From: Neorhizobium sp. JUb45 | Lineage (GTDB): Bacteria > Pseudomonadota > Alphaproteobacteria > Rhizobiales > Rhizobiaceae | Reading direction: 5' to 3' | Assembly (NCBI RefSeq): GCF_004343585.1 | Contig: NZ_SLYW01000002.1 | Location: forward strand, 1,054,001-1,118,000 | Length of the DNA stretch: 64,000 nt | Shown here: positions 44,206-54,577 of the stretch, in pieces | Position numbering within the stretch: the stretch's first letter is position 1 | How the letters are laid out: every line of letters begins with the position of its first letter | Notes under the pieces: generated by a model | Seen by the model: only the letters and a program-made list of their open reading frames with translations | What the model was told of the DNA's origin: nothing | The model's database searches: none | Made by a program: the position numbers and the translations under genes

Positions 44206-45582
44206 ATGGCACAGAACTGGACACCGAGCACCTGGAGGCAGAAGCCTATTCAGCAGGTTCCGGACTATCCGGATGCCGATAAGCTGCGCGAGACCGAGCA
44301 GCAGCTGGCAACGTGGCCGCCGCTCGTCTTCGCAGGCGAAGCGCGCCGGCTCAAGAAGTCGCTTGCAAACGTGGCGGAAGGCAATGGCTTCCTTCTGCAG
44401 GGCGGCGACTGTGCCGAAAGCTTTGCCGAGCACGGCGCCGATACCATCCGCGATTTCTTCCGCGCCTTCCTGCAGATGGCCGTGGTCCTGACCTATGGCG
44501 CCCAGCTGCCGGTGGTGAAGGTCGGCCGTATCGCCGGCCAGTTCGCCAAGCCGCGCTCCTCTGGCATCGAAACCCAGGGCGACATCAGCCTGCCGAGCTA
44601 CCGTGGCGATATCGTCAACGGCATCGAGTTCAACGAAGCTGCCCGTATTCCAGACCCGGAACGCCAGATCATGGCTTACCGCCAGTCTGCTGCGACGCTG
44701 AACCTTCTGCGCGCCTTCGCGATGGGTGGTTATGCCAACCTCGAAAACGTGCAGCAGTGGATGCTCGGCTTCATCAAGGATTCACCGCAGGCGGATCGTT
44801 ACCGCAAGCTGGCCGACCGCATTTCCGAAACCATGGAATTCATGCGGGCGATCGGCATCACCTCGGAAAACAATCCGAGCCTGCGCGAAACCGATTTCTT
44901 CACCAGCCACGAAGCGCTGCTTCTGGGTTACGAAGAAGCGCTGACCCGCGTCGATTCCACTTCGGGTGACTGGTACGCTACGTCCGGCCACATGATCTGG
45001 ATCGGCGACCGCACACGCCAGGCCGACCACGCGCATATGGAATTCTGCCGTGGCATCAAGAACCCGCTTGGCCTCAAGTGCGGTCCTTCGCTGCAGCCGG
45101 ACGACCTGATCAAGCTGATCGATATCCTCAATCCGGCCAACGAAGCCGGCCGTCTGACGCTGATCTGCCGTTTCGGTCACGACAAGGTTGCCGACCATCT
45201 GCCAAAACTTATCCGCGCCGTGGAAAAGGAAGGCCGCAAGGTCGTTTGGTCCTGCGATCCGATGCATGGCAACACGATCACGCTCAACAACTACAAGACC
45301 CGCCCGTTCGAGCGTGTCCTGTCGGAAGTCGAGAGCTTCTTCCAGATCCACCGTGCCGAAGGCACGCATCCGGGCGGCATCCATGTCGAGATGACCGGCA
45401 AGGACGTGACCGAATGCACCGGTGGCGCACGCGCGGTGACCGGCGCCGATCTACAGGATCGTTACCACACCCATTGCGACCCGCGCCTCAACGCCGATCA
45501 GGCGCTCGAACTGGCCTTCCTGCTGGCCGAGCGCATGAAGACCGGCCGCGATGAAAAGCGCATGGTTGCTGCTGCGGTCTGA
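44206..45582 (+). CDS. 3-deoxy-7-phosphoheptulonate synthase, class II
   Basis: This enzyme condenses phosphoenolpyruvate and erythrose 4-phosphate, the first step of the shikimate pathway. The 458-residue protein is of the plant-like class II (AroA-II): [19 protein letters not shown] at the start, [38 protein letters not shown] and [21 protein letters not shown]. It lacks the class I architecture. ATG 44206 follows GGGTGAG; a GTG three codons upstream (44197) is possible. A strong terminator follows. Confidence 0.96.
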   Translation: MAQNWTPSTWRQKPIQQVPDYPDADKLRETEQQLATWPPLVFAGEARRLKKSLANVAEGNGFLLQGGDCAESFAEHGADTIRDFFRAFLQMAVVLTYGAQLPVVKVGRIAGQFAKPRSSGIETQGDISLPSYRGDIVNGIEFNEAARIPDPERQIMAYRQSAATLNLLRAFAMGGYANLENVQQWMLGFIKDSPQADRYRKLADRISETMEFMRAIGITSENNPSLRETDFFTSHEALLLGYEEALTRVDSTSGDWYATSGHMIWIGDRTRQADHAHMEFCRGIKNPLGLKCGPSLQPDDLIKLIDILNPANEAGRLTLICRFGHDKVADHLPKLIRAVEKEGRKVVWSCDPMHGNTITLNNYKTRPFERVLSEVESFFQIHRAEGTHPGGIHVEMTGKDVTECTGGARAVTGADLQDRYHTHCDPRLNADQALELAFLLAERMKTGRDEKRMVAAAV

Positions 45583-45601
45583 TTTCGTATTGGCTTGAAA
45601 C

Positions 45602-45641
45602 AAAAAAGAGGCCGGCGTCGGGGGTGGACGCCGGCCTTTTC
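45602..45641 (+). terminator. Rho-independent terminator after DAHP synthase
   Basis: AGGCCGGCGTC (45609-45619) pairs with GACGCCGGCCT (45627-45637), with an A-run before and TTTT after. Confidence 0.9.
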
Positions 45642-45707
45642 AGTTTGCCCGTACGCGAAACGCTGAACAGGACGGGCGCGGGGTGGATGGGGAACCCGCG
45701 ATTACAG

Positions 45708-45770
45708 TCTTCGAATACTCGGCCCGCTAGATTGGGGGGTGGGGTCCGGCACTGGCTTTATATTCGAAGA
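45708..45770. repeat. Ten-base inverted repeat enclosing a G-rich block
   Basis: TCTTCGAATA (45708-45717) and TATTCGAAGA (45761-45770) are perfect complements separated by 43 bases that include GGGGGGTGGGG. In RNA this would give a closed stem; on the minus strand the loop is C-rich (CCCCACCCCCC). Confidence 0.55.
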
Positions 45771-45932
45771 TGATAATATAATGCCAAGCAGCCATTAACA
45801 AATCCTTTCTTTAGCGATAACTAATTTGCATCTGTCATTTCGCGTCTCACGGCATTCGTGGGAAAAGTTGGGCGCTGCCTGTCGAGACCTTGCCGGATTT
45901 GTGTGTTACGCGTGCCGGTACGATGAACAGGA

Positions 45933-46775
45933 GTGCCGGATTTGCTGCGCAGCTCGATCGAGATCTTCAACATCCGTACCCGTGAAAGCCGTGTTCTGTG
46001 GCAGACGGAGCAGCTTTTCGAGGCGCCGAACTGGTCGCCGGACGGGCGTTATCTGATGCTCAACTGCGATGGCCGCATGTATCGGCTGGCATTGGAAGAT
46101 TCGAGCGTGCCGCAGCCGGTCGATACCGGTTTCGCCATCCGATGCAACAATGATCATGGTATTTCGCCAGACGGCACGCTGATCGCCATTTCCGACAAAT
46201 GCGAATTCGATAAATCGGCGATCTATGTTCTGCCCGCCGTCGGTGGCGAGCCGAAACTGGTGACGAAGAACCTGCCATCCTATTGGCATGGCTGGTCGCC
46301 GGATGGGACGCGTTTCACCTATTGCGGCATCCGCGATCAGGTTTTCGATATCTATTCCATTCCGGTCGATGGCGGCGAGGAACGCAGGCTGACCTTTGGC
46401 GAAGGTCGCAATGACGGGCCTGATTTTTCCGCCGACGGCAAATGGATCTATTTCAATTCCAGCCGCACGGGCCGCATGCAGATCTGGCGTTTGCCGGCCG
46501 AAGGCGGTGCTGCCGAGCGCATCACCGACAGCGATTACGGCGACTGGTTCCCGCATCCGTCGCCCAAGGGCGACAAGGTGGTGTTCGTGTCCTATGACAG
46601 CGACGTTTTCGACCACCCGCGTGATCTTGATGTGCGGGTGCGTCTGATGGATATGGATGGCGGCAATGTCGAGACGCTGTTCGATCTTTTTGGCGGGCAG
46701 GGAACGATGAACTCTCCCAACTGGGCGCCCGGTGGCGACGAGTTTGCCTATGTCCGTTATTTCCCGCTGACCTGA
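45933..46775 (+). CDS. TolB-like beta-propeller (PD40 repeat) protein
   Basis: The 280-residue protein consists of WD40-like PD40 blades: APNWSPDGRYLML, DHGISPDGTLIAISD, WHGWSPDGTRFTYCG, GPDFSADGKWIYFNS, FPHPSPKGDKVVFVSYD and SPNWAPGGDEFAYV. It has no signal peptide, unlike periplasmic TolB, so it is probably cytosolic; the role is unknown. The start is uncertain: GTG 45933 overlaps the AGGAG that would better serve TTG 45942. It lies 13 bases upstream of bluB. Confidence 0.85.
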   Translation: MPDLLRSSIEIFNIRTRESRVLWQTEQLFEAPNWSPDGRYLMLNCDGRMYRLALEDSSVPQPVDTGFAIRCNNDHGISPDGTLIAISDKCEFDKSAIYVLPAVGGEPKLVTKNLPSYWHGWSPDGTRFTYCGIRDQVFDIYSIPVDGGEERRLTFGEGRNDGPDFSADGKWIYFNSSRTGRMQIWRLPAEGGAAERITDSDYGDWFPHPSPKGDKVVFVSYDSDVFDHPRDLDVRVRLMDMDGGNVETLFDLFGGQGTMNSPNWAPGGDEFAYVRYFPLT

Positions 46776-46785
46776 AGATTTTTGA

Positions 46786-47484
<699 letters not shown>

Positions 47485-47490
47485 CGGGCT

Positions 47491-48210
47491 TCACTGGCGC
47501 TGCTGGGCGCTTCTGTCGGCCGGGTTGGCGAGATCGATATCGGAGGCATCCGGCAGAAAGACCGGGCCGACCATGCGCACCGGTTTCGACGGATCATAGT
47601 CGCGCTCCGGCACAGGCGGCAGTTCCGGCGCCTTGGCCTGTTCTTCCACAGGCGGCGGTGTGTTGAACTGGATGATCGACGATTCTTTAGGCGCAGTCAG
47701 CGTGACGACGGAAGACGATGTGTCGGCCGGGGTTTCGGTATCGGCCGCTGGCAAATCCTGCTGCGGGTCGACGGAGACGGTTGTCGCGTCAAATTCGGGC
47801 GGTGTGCAATTGTTGGCCTGAATATCGGCGCGGATCAGCCTGGTCTCGTGATTGGTGATAACGAGGCTGCGGGCCTGATTGCGGGCCGATAAAATGTCCT
47901 GACGGTTCTGCTCCATGCCGCTCAGCATCTGCCGCAGAACGCGGCAGGCCGCATCATTGGGGCCGCCGAGTGGCGTGATGCTGATCGAGCCGCATTCATG
48001 GCGGCGCATGTCCAACCGCAGTTTGCGGATCTCGATATTCTGTTTGGTCAGCGCCTGCGCATGTTCACGCACATTGCTGGTATTGCCGATGATGTGAGGT
48101 GCGTTGGCAAGGCGGCGATAGAGGTCTTCGCAAAGCGCGGCATTGTCCTGAGCCATTGCGGGCAACGGGCTTAAGCACATGATCAGGGATAACAGCCGGT
48201 GAGGGCGCAT
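47491..48210 (-). CDS. Secreted protein of unknown function
   Basis: The 239-residue product has a signal peptide (LLSLIMCLSPLPAMAQ). A helical mature part follows with four cysteines (LCEDLYRRL, RRHECGSIS, AACRVLRQM, ANNCTPPEF), likely paired as disulfides. From about 135 on it is low-complexity, acidic and Pro-rich. I do not recognise a family. GGAGG sits seven bases before the ATG. It lies downstream of maeB on the same strand, beyond a hairpin. Confidence 0.78.
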   Translation of the reverse strand: MRPHRLLSLIMCLSPLPAMAQDNAALCEDLYRRLANAPHIIGNTSNVREHAQALTKQNIEIRKLRLDMRRHECGSISITPLGGPNDAACRVLRQMLSGMEQNRQDILSARNQARSLVITNHETRLIRADIQANNCTPPEFDATTVSVDPQQDLPAADTETPADTSSSVVTLTAPKESSIIQFNTPPPVEEQAKAPELPPVPERDYDPSKPVRMVGPVFLPDASDIDLANPADRSAQQRQ

Positions 48211-48267
48211 CCTTCATCCTCCATTCGGTCCCGTATTGCAGGGGCCGTCATCATCTGGTTGTCGAAG

Positions 48268-48295
48268 TCCGGAGGCGGATGGTGCCGCCTCCGGA
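48268..48295. terminator. Strong hairpin downstream of maeB
   Basis: TCCGGAGGCGG (48268-48278), loop ATGGTG, CCGCCTCCGGA (48285-48295): a perfect 11-base-pair stem about 20 bases past the maeB stop. There is no clear T-run on the minus strand. Confidence 0.6.
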
Positions 48296-48315
48296 TTGAC
48301 ATTGTCCTAACAGCC

Positions 48316-50646
48316 TTACGCCAGGATGGCCGGCAGGGTCGGCTGCGATGCTTCGGCAACGGCGATCGCCGTCATGTTGACGACGCCACGCGAGGTGACG
48401 GACTGGCCGAGAATGTGGGCCGGAAGGGCAGCCCCGACGAGGATCGGGCCGACATGCAGCGCATCGGTCATGTTGCGGACGATGCCGAGCGAGATGCTGG
48501 CGGCATCGAGGTTCGGGAAGATCAACAGGTTGGCTTCACCGGTCAGCGTGCTGTCCGGCATGGCGCGCTTGCGCACCACTTCCGAAAGAGCAGCGCCACC
48601 CTGCATTTCGCCGTCGATTTCCAGATGCGGTGCCTGTTCGCGCACCATTGCCAGAGCTTCGCGCATCTTGCGGGAACTGTCCGAATCGCGCGAGCCGAAA
48701 TTCGAGTGGCAGATGAGTGCTGCTTTCGGCTTGATGCCGAAACGCTGCACTTCCTGCGCCGCCAGAATGGTGATCTCGGCGATCTCGGCAGCCGACGGGC
48801 TGTAGTTCACGAATGTATCCGTGAAGAACATCGCGCCGCGCTGCGAGATCAACAGGCTGAGGCCGGACAGCGAGCAGGCGCCGGGGCGCATGCCGATGAT
48901 CTGACGGATGTGGCGCAGGTGGCTGTCATAGCGGCCTTCGAGGCCGCAGATCAGCGCATCGGCTTCACCGCGCTTGACCGACAAGGCACCGATGATGGTG
49001 TTGTTGGTACGCACCAGCGTGCGGGCGGCATCCGGGTTGATGCCGGCGCGGCCGACCAGCGCAAAATAGTCGTCGACATATTCGCGGTAACGCGGATCGT
49101 CTTCCGGATTGACGACGGAAAAATCCTCGTTGGGGCGCAGACGGATGCCAAAACGCTTCAGCCGCGCCTCGATGACCGAAGGACGGCCGATCAGGGTCGG
49201 TATGGCGATCTGTTCGTCGAGCAGGACCTGAACGGCGCGCAGGACGCGTTCGTTTTCACCTTCGGCGAAGATGACGCGCTTCTTTTCGGCGGCCTTGGCG
49301 GTCGCAAAGATCGGCTTCATGACAAAGCCAGAACGCCAGACAAAACGGTTCAGCTGATCGAGATAGGCGTCGTAATCCTGGATCGGACGGGTGGCGACAC
49401 CGGTCTCCTCGGCGACCTTGGCGACGGCCGGCGCAATGCGCAGGATGAGGCGCGGATCGAAAGGCGAGGGGATCAGGTAGTTCGGGCCGAAGATCGGCGT
49501 CTCGCCAGAATAGGCGCGGGCGACGACGTCCGAGACTTCCTCACGGGCCAGCGCTGCGATCGCCTGCACCGCTGCCATCTTCATCTCTTCGTTGATCGTG
49601 GTGGCGCCGCAATCGAGCGCACCGCGGAAGATGTAGGGGAAGCAGAGGACGTTGTTGACCTGATTGGGGAAATCCGAACGGCCGGTGCAGATCATCGCGT
49701 CGGGACGGGCGGCACGCGCCAGTTCCGGCATGATTTCCGGGTTCGGGTTGGCGAGCGCCATGATCAGCGGCTTTTCCGCCATCTGCGCCAGCAGTTCCGG
49801 CTTCAGCACGCCGGCAGCCGAAAGGCCGAGGAATACGTCGGCGCCGCCGATGCTGTCGGCCAGAACGCGGTTGTCGCTCTTCTGGGCGTAGACGGCTTTC
49901 CACTCGTCCATCAGCTCGGTGCGGCCTTCATAGACCAGACCTTCGATATCGTGGACCCAGATGTTTTCCTTCTTGGCACCAAGCGAAACCAGAAGGTTGA
50001 GGCAGGCAAGCGCTGCCGCACCGGCGCCGGACGCGACGATCTTGACGTCGGAAATGGTCTTGCCGGCCAGTTCCAGGCCGTTGAGGATGCCAGCGGCCAC
50101 GATGATGGCGGTGCCATGCTGGTCGTCGTGGAAAACCGGGATGTTCATCTTCGCGCGCAGCTGGCGCTCGACTTCGAAACATTCCGGTGCCTTGATGTCT
50201 TCAAGGTTGATGCCGCCGAAGGTCGGCTCGAGCGCCGCGATGGTCGAGACCATTTCCTCGACTTTCGGCGCATCGATTTCGATATCGAAAACGTCGATAC
50301 CGGCAAACTTCTTGAACAGGACGGCCTTGCCTTCCATCACCGGCTTGGAGGCCAGCGGGCCGATATTGCCAAGGCCCAGAACAGCGGTGCCGTTGGAAAT
50401 CACGGCGACAAGGTTGGCGCGCGCCGTGTAATCGGCAGCGGTTTCCGGATTGTCGCGGATAGCAAGGCAGGGAGCGGCAACACCCGGCGAATAGGCGAGC
50501 GCGAGGTCGCGCTGGTTGCCGAGCGGCTTGGTCGCGGTGACCTCCAGCTTGCCGGGACGGGGAAATTTATGGAAATGCAGCGCCTGCTCTTCGAGTTCGC
50601 CATTGCTGGCGGGGTTGGCAGGCGTATCGGACATGTTCGATGTCAT
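48316..50646 (-). CDS. maeB: NADP-dependent malic enzyme with phosphotransacetylase-like domain
   Basis: Malic enzyme decarboxylates malate to pyruvate. The 776-residue protein has a malic domain ([46 protein letters not shown]), an NAD(P)-binding domain ([17 protein letters not shown]) and, from about 450, a C-terminal phosphotransacetylase-like domain ([41 protein letters not shown]). That domain in rhizobial Tme/Dme enzymes is regulatory rather than an active transacetylase. ATG 50646 has GAGG six bases before it. Whether it prefers NAD or NADP cannot be told with certainty from the motifs seen. Confidence 0.95.
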   Translation of the reverse strand: MTSNMSDTPANPASNGELEEQALHFHKFPRPGKLEVTATKPLGNQRDLALAYSPGVAAPCLAIRDNPETAADYTARANLVAVISNGTAVLGLGNIGPLASKPVMEGKAVLFKKFAGIDVFDIEIDAPKVEEMVSTIAALEPTFGGINLEDIKAPECFEVERQLRAKMNIPVFHDDQHGTAIIVAAGILNGLELAGKTISDVKIVASGAGAAALACLNLLVSLGAKKENIWVHDIEGLVYEGRTELMDEWKAVYAQKSDNRVLADSIGGADVFLGLSAAGVLKPELLAQMAEKPLIMALANPNPEIMPELARAARPDAMICTGRSDFPNQVNNVLCFPYIFRGALDCGATTINEEMKMAAVQAIAALAREEVSDVVARAYSGETPIFGPNYLIPSPFDPRLILRIAPAVAKVAEETGVATRPIQDYDAYLDQLNRFVWRSGFVMKPIFATAKAAEKKRVIFAEGENERVLRAVQVLLDEQIAIPTLIGRPSVIEARLKRFGIRLRPNEDFSVVNPEDDPRYREYVDDYFALVGRAGINPDAARTLVRTNNTIIGALSVKRGEADALICGLEGRYDSHLRHIRQIIGMRPGACSLSGLSLLISQRGAMFFTDTFVNYSPSAAEIAEITILAAQEVQRFGIKPKAALICHSNFGSRDSDSSRKMREALAMVREQAPHLEIDGEMQGGAALSEVVRKRAMPDSTLTGEANLLIFPNLDAASISLGIVRNMTDALHVGPILVGAALPAHILGQSVTSRGVVNMTAIAVAEASQPTLPAILA

Positions 50647-50862
50647 TGCGACCTCGGTCAATTTTCTTCTGGAAGGTCCCTCAATACAACAAATGTTCCG
50701 AGGGTCCAGCCGCATATTGATCAATAACGATATTTCGGGATCGGGCGTGTTGCGCTGAGGTTACTCAGGGTGGGAACCGGGGCAAAAGCGGCATTCTGTC
50801 ATGCTAGTGAAACAAGACTCTGTTTTTCAGGAGCCAGGACGACGCGACGAAAGGGCGGTTTC

Positions 50863-51684
50863 GTGACTGGGCAAATGGAAACAAAACATTTCAGAACCCT
50901 GTTCATCTCCGACGTGCATCTCGGCTCGAAGGCGGCACGCACGGATTTCCTTCTGGATTTCCTGCGCTACCACGAGGCCGACACGATCGTGCTGGTCGGC
51001 GATATTGTCGACGGCTGGCGTTTGAAGCGTAGCTGGTACTGGCCGCAGGATTGCAATGACGTGGTGCAGAAACTGTTGCGCAAGGCGCGCAAGGGCACCC
51101 GCATCATCTACATTCCCGGCAATCACGATGAATTCCTGCGCTCGTTTCCGGGCGTGCATTTCGGCGGTATCGAAGTTGCCGACCGTATCATCCACGAGAC
51201 GGCGGACGGCCGCAAATATCTGGTTCTGCATGGCGACCAGTTCGATGTCGTGGTGCGCAATATCCGTCTGCTCGCCTATCTCGGCGACTGGGCCTATGAC
51301 GCGGCGATCGTCATCAATATCGGCCTTGCCGCCATCCGCCGCAGGCTTGGCCTGCCTTACTGGTCGTTTTCGGCCTGGGCAAAGCTGCAGGTCAAGCAGG
51401 CCGTCAATTTCATCGGCGAATTCCAGAACGTGGTGGCCGACGAAGCGCGCCGCGCCGAAGTCGATGGCGTCATCTGCGGCCATATCCACCACGCAGTGAT
51501 GGAAGACATCGACGGCATCCACTACGTCAATACCGGCGACTGGGTGGAAAGCTGCACGGCGATCGCCGAGCATATGGACGGCTCGTTCGAGCTGATCACC
51601 TGGCGACAGATTGCAGCGACGGCGCAAGTGCATGCGCTGCCGGCGCCGGAAGAACGCGAGATGTCGGCAACGCAGGCGGCTTGA
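50863..51684 (+). CDS. LpxH-like UDP-2,3-diacylglucosamine diphosphatase family metallophosphoesterase
   Basis: The 273-residue protein has the full calcineurin-like metal site: FISDVHLGS (Asp17, His19), VGDIVDGW, PGNHDEF, LHGDQFD and CGHIHHA. It resembles LpxH, which hydrolyses UDP-diacylglucosamine in lipid A synthesis, but is longer than the E. coli enzyme (about 240 residues). Alphaproteobacteria usually use LpxI for that step, so the true substrate is uncertain. GTG 50863 follows AAGGGCGG and is preferred over ATG 50875. Confidence 0.88.
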   Translation: MTGQMETKHFRTLFISDVHLGSKAARTDFLLDFLRYHEADTIVLVGDIVDGWRLKRSWYWPQDCNDVVQKLLRKARKGTRIIYIPGNHDEFLRSFPGVHFGGIEVADRIIHETADGRKYLVLHGDQFDVVVRNIRLLAYLGDWAYDAAIVINIGLAAIRRRLGLPYWSFSAWAKLQVKQAVNFIGEFQNVVADEARRAEVDGVICGHIHHAVMEDIDGIHYVNTGDWVESCTAIAEHMDGSFELITWRQIAATAQVHALPAPEEREMSATQAA

Positions 51685-51707
51685 TTCTTCGCAGCAGCAG
51701 ATTTGAT

Positions 51708-51734
51708 ATGGGCCGGTCATGGTGACCGGCCCAT
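51708..51734. terminator. Hairpin between LpxH-like gene and siderophore operon
   Basis: ATGGGCCGGTCA (51708-51719), loop TGG, TGACCGGCCCAT (51723-51734): a perfect 12-base-pair stem between convergent genes, so it can serve both despite a weak T-tract. Confidence 0.65.
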
Positions 51735-51748
51735 TGTCATTTCAGGCA

Positions 51749-52687
51749 TCAGGCCTTGTATTTTGCTTCCAGAAAATCGAGCAGGTTGAAGGCTGTGAGA
51801 ATGTTGCCGAACAGGAAGTCGGCGGACGGCAGCTCGATCTTTTCGCCCATCAGGTTGGCGAATGTCGGCAGCGCCTTCAGTTTTTCGCTCATGGCGCCGG
51901 CACCCTTGGCGCCTTCATCCTCCAGAAGCAGGATCAGGTCGGCTTCGAGAAGATCGAGGCGTTCGAGGCTGATATTGATGAAGGCATCGTCGCCGCCGGC
52001 CTGCTGTTGCGGCGGCGCCTTGAAGCCGACATCCTTCAGCACCGCCCATGTGAAGGAATTGTCCTGCAGCATGTAGCGGACAAGATTGGTGCGAACACGG
52101 GCGACCGTTGCCGTGCCGGCCTTGTCGCCGATGATGGCGCGAACGGCCTTGGTGCGGTTGTCGTAACGGTCGAGCAGTTCTTTCGCCTCGGCGTCGCGGC
52201 CCGTCACCTGCGCGATGCTTTCAAGCGCCTTGCGCCAGTTCTTCTGGTCCACATCGATCAGCACCGTCGGAGCGATCTGGCTGTAACGGTCGTACATGCC
52301 CTGCTGGTCAGGCAGGTCGTCATTGCTCATCAGGATAAGGTCGGGCTCCATGTTGAGCACGGCCTCGTAATTCGGCTCCTCGGATGTGCCGATGTAAGCG
52401 ATATCGGCGGGCAGGCGTTCGGCCACGCCCTTGGCGAAACCACCGGTAAAATTCGGGCGCGAGGCGCCGACCGGCTTGATGCCGAGCGCGACGGCCGGCT
52501 GCAGCACGCCATCACCATCGGTCACGACGATGCGCTTGGCCACCTTGGGGATTTCGACCGGGCCGATGAGGTCGGTGACGGTGATGGTGTCTTGCGCGAG
52601 AACGTCCTGTGTGAAGACGGTGCTGGCAGCGAAGGCAAGCGAGGCCGCGATCATGTCGCGGCGCGTCAGGGAAATGGGCATGGGCAT
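51749..52687 (-). CDS. Iron-siderophore ABC transporter substrate-binding protein
   Basis: The 312-residue protein has a signal with a twin-Arg (SLTRRDMIAASLAFAAS), so Tat export is possible, and a type III periplasmic binding fold: IPKVAKRIVVTDGDG at the start, YEAVLNMEPDLILMSND, and APTVLIDVDQKNWR. It should deliver a ferric siderophore to the two permeases encoded upstream. It is the last gene of the operon, 10 bases after the ATPase gene. Confidence 0.92.
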   Translation of the reverse strand: MPMPISLTRRDMIAASLAFAASTVFTQDVLAQDTITVTDLIGPVEIPKVAKRIVVTDGDGVLQPAVALGIKPVGASRPNFTGGFAKGVAERLPADIAYIGTSEEPNYEAVLNMEPDLILMSNDDLPDQQGMYDRYSQIAPTVLIDVDQKNWRKALESIAQVTGRDAEAKELLDRYDNRTKAVRAIIGDKAGTATVARVRTNLVRYMLQDNSFTWAVLKDVGFKAPPQQQAGGDDAFINISLERLDLLEADLILLLEDEGAKGAGAMSEKLKALPTFANLMGEKIELPSADFLFGNILTAFNLLDFLEAKYKA

Positions 52688-52697
52688 TATCCTCTCG

Positions 52698-53525
52698 TCA
52701 GTCTTTTGAAACGGCGGGGTGGGAATTGTCGTGCAGGCCGCGTGGCACTACCAGCGGTGTGCCGAAGATCGGATCGGCGATGATGATGCTGTCTAGGCCG
52801 AATACGTCGCGCACCAGCGCCTCGGTAACGATATCGGCGGGGCGACCTTCAGCGACCGCATGGCCGCCGCGCATGGCGATCATGTGGGTGGCGTGGCGGC
52901 AGGCCTGATTGAGGTCGTGCAGGACGGCGGCGATGGTGTAGCCGCGTTCGCGGTTGAGCTTTTCGAGCAGCAGCATCAGTTCCATCTGATGGGCGATGTC
53001 GAGGAAGGTGGTCGGCTCGTCGAGCAGCAGCAGCGGCGTTTCCTGCGCCAGAACCATGGCGATCCAGGCGCGCTGACGCTGGCCACCGGAAAGTTCGCTG
53101 ACACGACGTGCTGCGAGATCGTTCATGCCGGTCGCCTGGATGGCTGCGGCAACGGCCTGTTCGTCGGCCCGGCTCCACTGGCGCAGAAAATTCTGGTGCG
53201 GATAGCGACCGCAGGCGACCAGTTCGGTGACGGTGATGCCGTCAGGCGCGATCGAGCTTTGCGGCATCAGGCCGACGCTGCGAGCGAATTCCTTGGTCGG
53301 GATGGAGGAGATGGCGCGGCCATCCAGCAAGACGGAGCCCTTGCCGGGGGCAAGCAGCCGCGCCAGCGCCTGCAGGAGCGTGGACTTGCCGCAGGCATTG
53401 GGGCCGACGATAGCGGTGAAGGAGCCGGACGGGACCGTGACGGTCAGGTCCTGGGCAATGACCGACTTGCCGTAGGCGAGTTCGACGGCCTGCGCTTCGA
53501 GGCGGGGGGCGGCGTGTGTGGTCAT
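52698..53525 (-). CDS. Iron-siderophore ABC transporter ATP-binding protein
   Basis: The 275-residue ATPase has Walker A (GPNACGKST), Q-loop (LMPQSSIAPDG), signature LSGGQRQRAWIAM, Walker B LLLLDEPTTFLD and the H-loop VLHDLNQACRH, the pattern of FecE/FhuC-type importers. ATG 53525 overlaps the stop of the permease gene by four bases. Confidence 0.95.
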   Translation of the reverse strand: MTTHAAPRLEAQAVELAYGKSVIAQDLTVTVPSGSFTAIVGPNACGKSTLLQALARLLAPGKGSVLLDGRAISSIPTKEFARSVGLMPQSSIAPDGITVTELVACGRYPHQNFLRQWSRADEQAVAAAIQATGMNDLAARRVSELSGGQRQRAWIAMVLAQETPLLLLDEPTTFLDIAHQMELMLLLEKLNRERGYTIAAVLHDLNQACRHATHMIAMRGGHAVAEGRPADIVTEALVRDVFGLDSIIIADPIFGTPLVVPRGLHDNSHPAVSKD

Positions 53526-54577
53526 GTGCGGCGGGCCTCCTTGACGATCAACCAGAGGAAATAGGCGCCGCCGATGCATAGCGTGACCACGCCGACCGGC
53601 AACTGGATGGGACTGAAACTGTGCTGCGCGACGTAATCTGCGGCGGAGAGGAGAAGCGCGCCGGTCAGCATGGAGGCGGCAAGCGACGTGCCGGCCGTGC
53701 GGGTGATGGCATGGGCGATCGGTGGGGCGGCCAGCGCCACGAACGGGATGGGGCCCGCCATGGCGGTGACCAGTGCCGTGGCGACGATGGCGAGCGCCAT
53801 CAGCGACAGCCGCACGGTTTCGACCCTGATGCCGAGCGCGCGGGCGCGCGCATCGCCCATTTCCATCAGCCGCAACGGCCGTGACAGGACCAGCGCCGCA
53901 ATGATGACGGGCACGGCGACCCAGAGCGCCGGCAGCAATTGCTGGCTACTGACCCTGGCAAGCGAGCCCATGCCCCATGTGTTGGCGGCCATGGCGGTGG
54001 ACAGCGTCGACTTGATGAGTATCCAGTGATTGGCCGAGGTGAGCATGGCGCTGACGCCGATGCCGACGACGATCAGTTGGAAACCCTGAATACCCTTGTG
54101 CCAGGTGAGCAGGTAGACGGCGAAGGCGGTGAGCAGACCGCCAGCGATGGCGCTGCCGGCAAGCACCAGCCAGCCGCCGCCGGCAAAGGTGATGGCGAGG
54201 ATGGCGCCGGTATAGGCCCCGGCATCGAAACCTACGACATCCGGGCTGCCGAGCGGATTGCGGGTGATCGACTGGAAGACGGCACCACCGAGGCCGAGCA
54301 GCGCCCCGAAGAGGGCGGCGGCTGCGGCGCGCGGCATGCGCCATTCGAGCACGACCAGCCGGGTGCGGCGCTGGCCATTGCCCAGCAGCACGTCGATCAC
54401 GTCCATGACCGGAATGCGCACCTGTCCGCTGACAAGGGCGGCGATCACGATGGCGAAAGCAAGCGTGACGAAGATGGCGTAGGCCAGCAGAAGCCGCTTG
54501 TCGATGCTCATGCCGACACGATCGCCGAAGGCGCGGATGGTGAGGCGCCGGCGCATGAAGGAGGGATGCAGGTTCAT
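53522..54577 (-). CDS. Iron-siderophore ABC transporter permease (FecD-like)
   Basis: The 351-residue BtuC/FecCD-family permease has about ten helices. Landmarks are RMPRAAAAALFGALLGLGGAV, ITRNPLGSPDVVGFDAGAY, WGMGSLARVS and the ATPase-contacting MGDARARALGIRVETVR. It overlaps both neighbours by four bases, so the transporter subunits are translationally coupled. Confidence 0.94.
   Translation of the reverse strand: MNLHPSFMRRRLTIRAFGDRVGMSIDKRLLLAYAIFVTLAFAIVIAALVSGQVRIPVMDVIDVLLGNGQRRTRLVVLEWRMPRAAAAALFGALLGLGGAVFQSITRNPLGSPDVVGFDAGAYTGAILAITFAGGGWLVLAGSAIAGGLLTAFAVYLLTWHKGIQGFQLIVVGIGVSAMLTSANHWILIKSTLSTAMAANTWGMGSLARVSSQQLLPALWVAVPVIIAALVLSRPLRLMEMGDARARALGIRVETVRLSLMALAIVATALVTAMAGPIPFVALAAPPIAHAITRTAGTSLAASMLTGALLLSAADYVAQHSFSPIQLPVGVVTLCIGGAYFLWLIVKEARRT

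Larger units (their letters stand above)
45583..45932. other. 350-base intergenic region after the DAHP synthase gene
   Basis: It holds the DAHP synthase terminator, then a GC-rich block with G-runs, a ten-base inverted repeat and an AT-rich stretch (about 45765-45835). No coding frame is convincing. The structured part is a candidate small RNA or regulatory element. Confidence 0.45.

Noticed and set aside
48199..50727. An 842-codon plus-strand open frame over maeB
   Set aside because: Asp/Arg/Gly-rich with no family features; maeB on the minus strand is full length and unmistakable.
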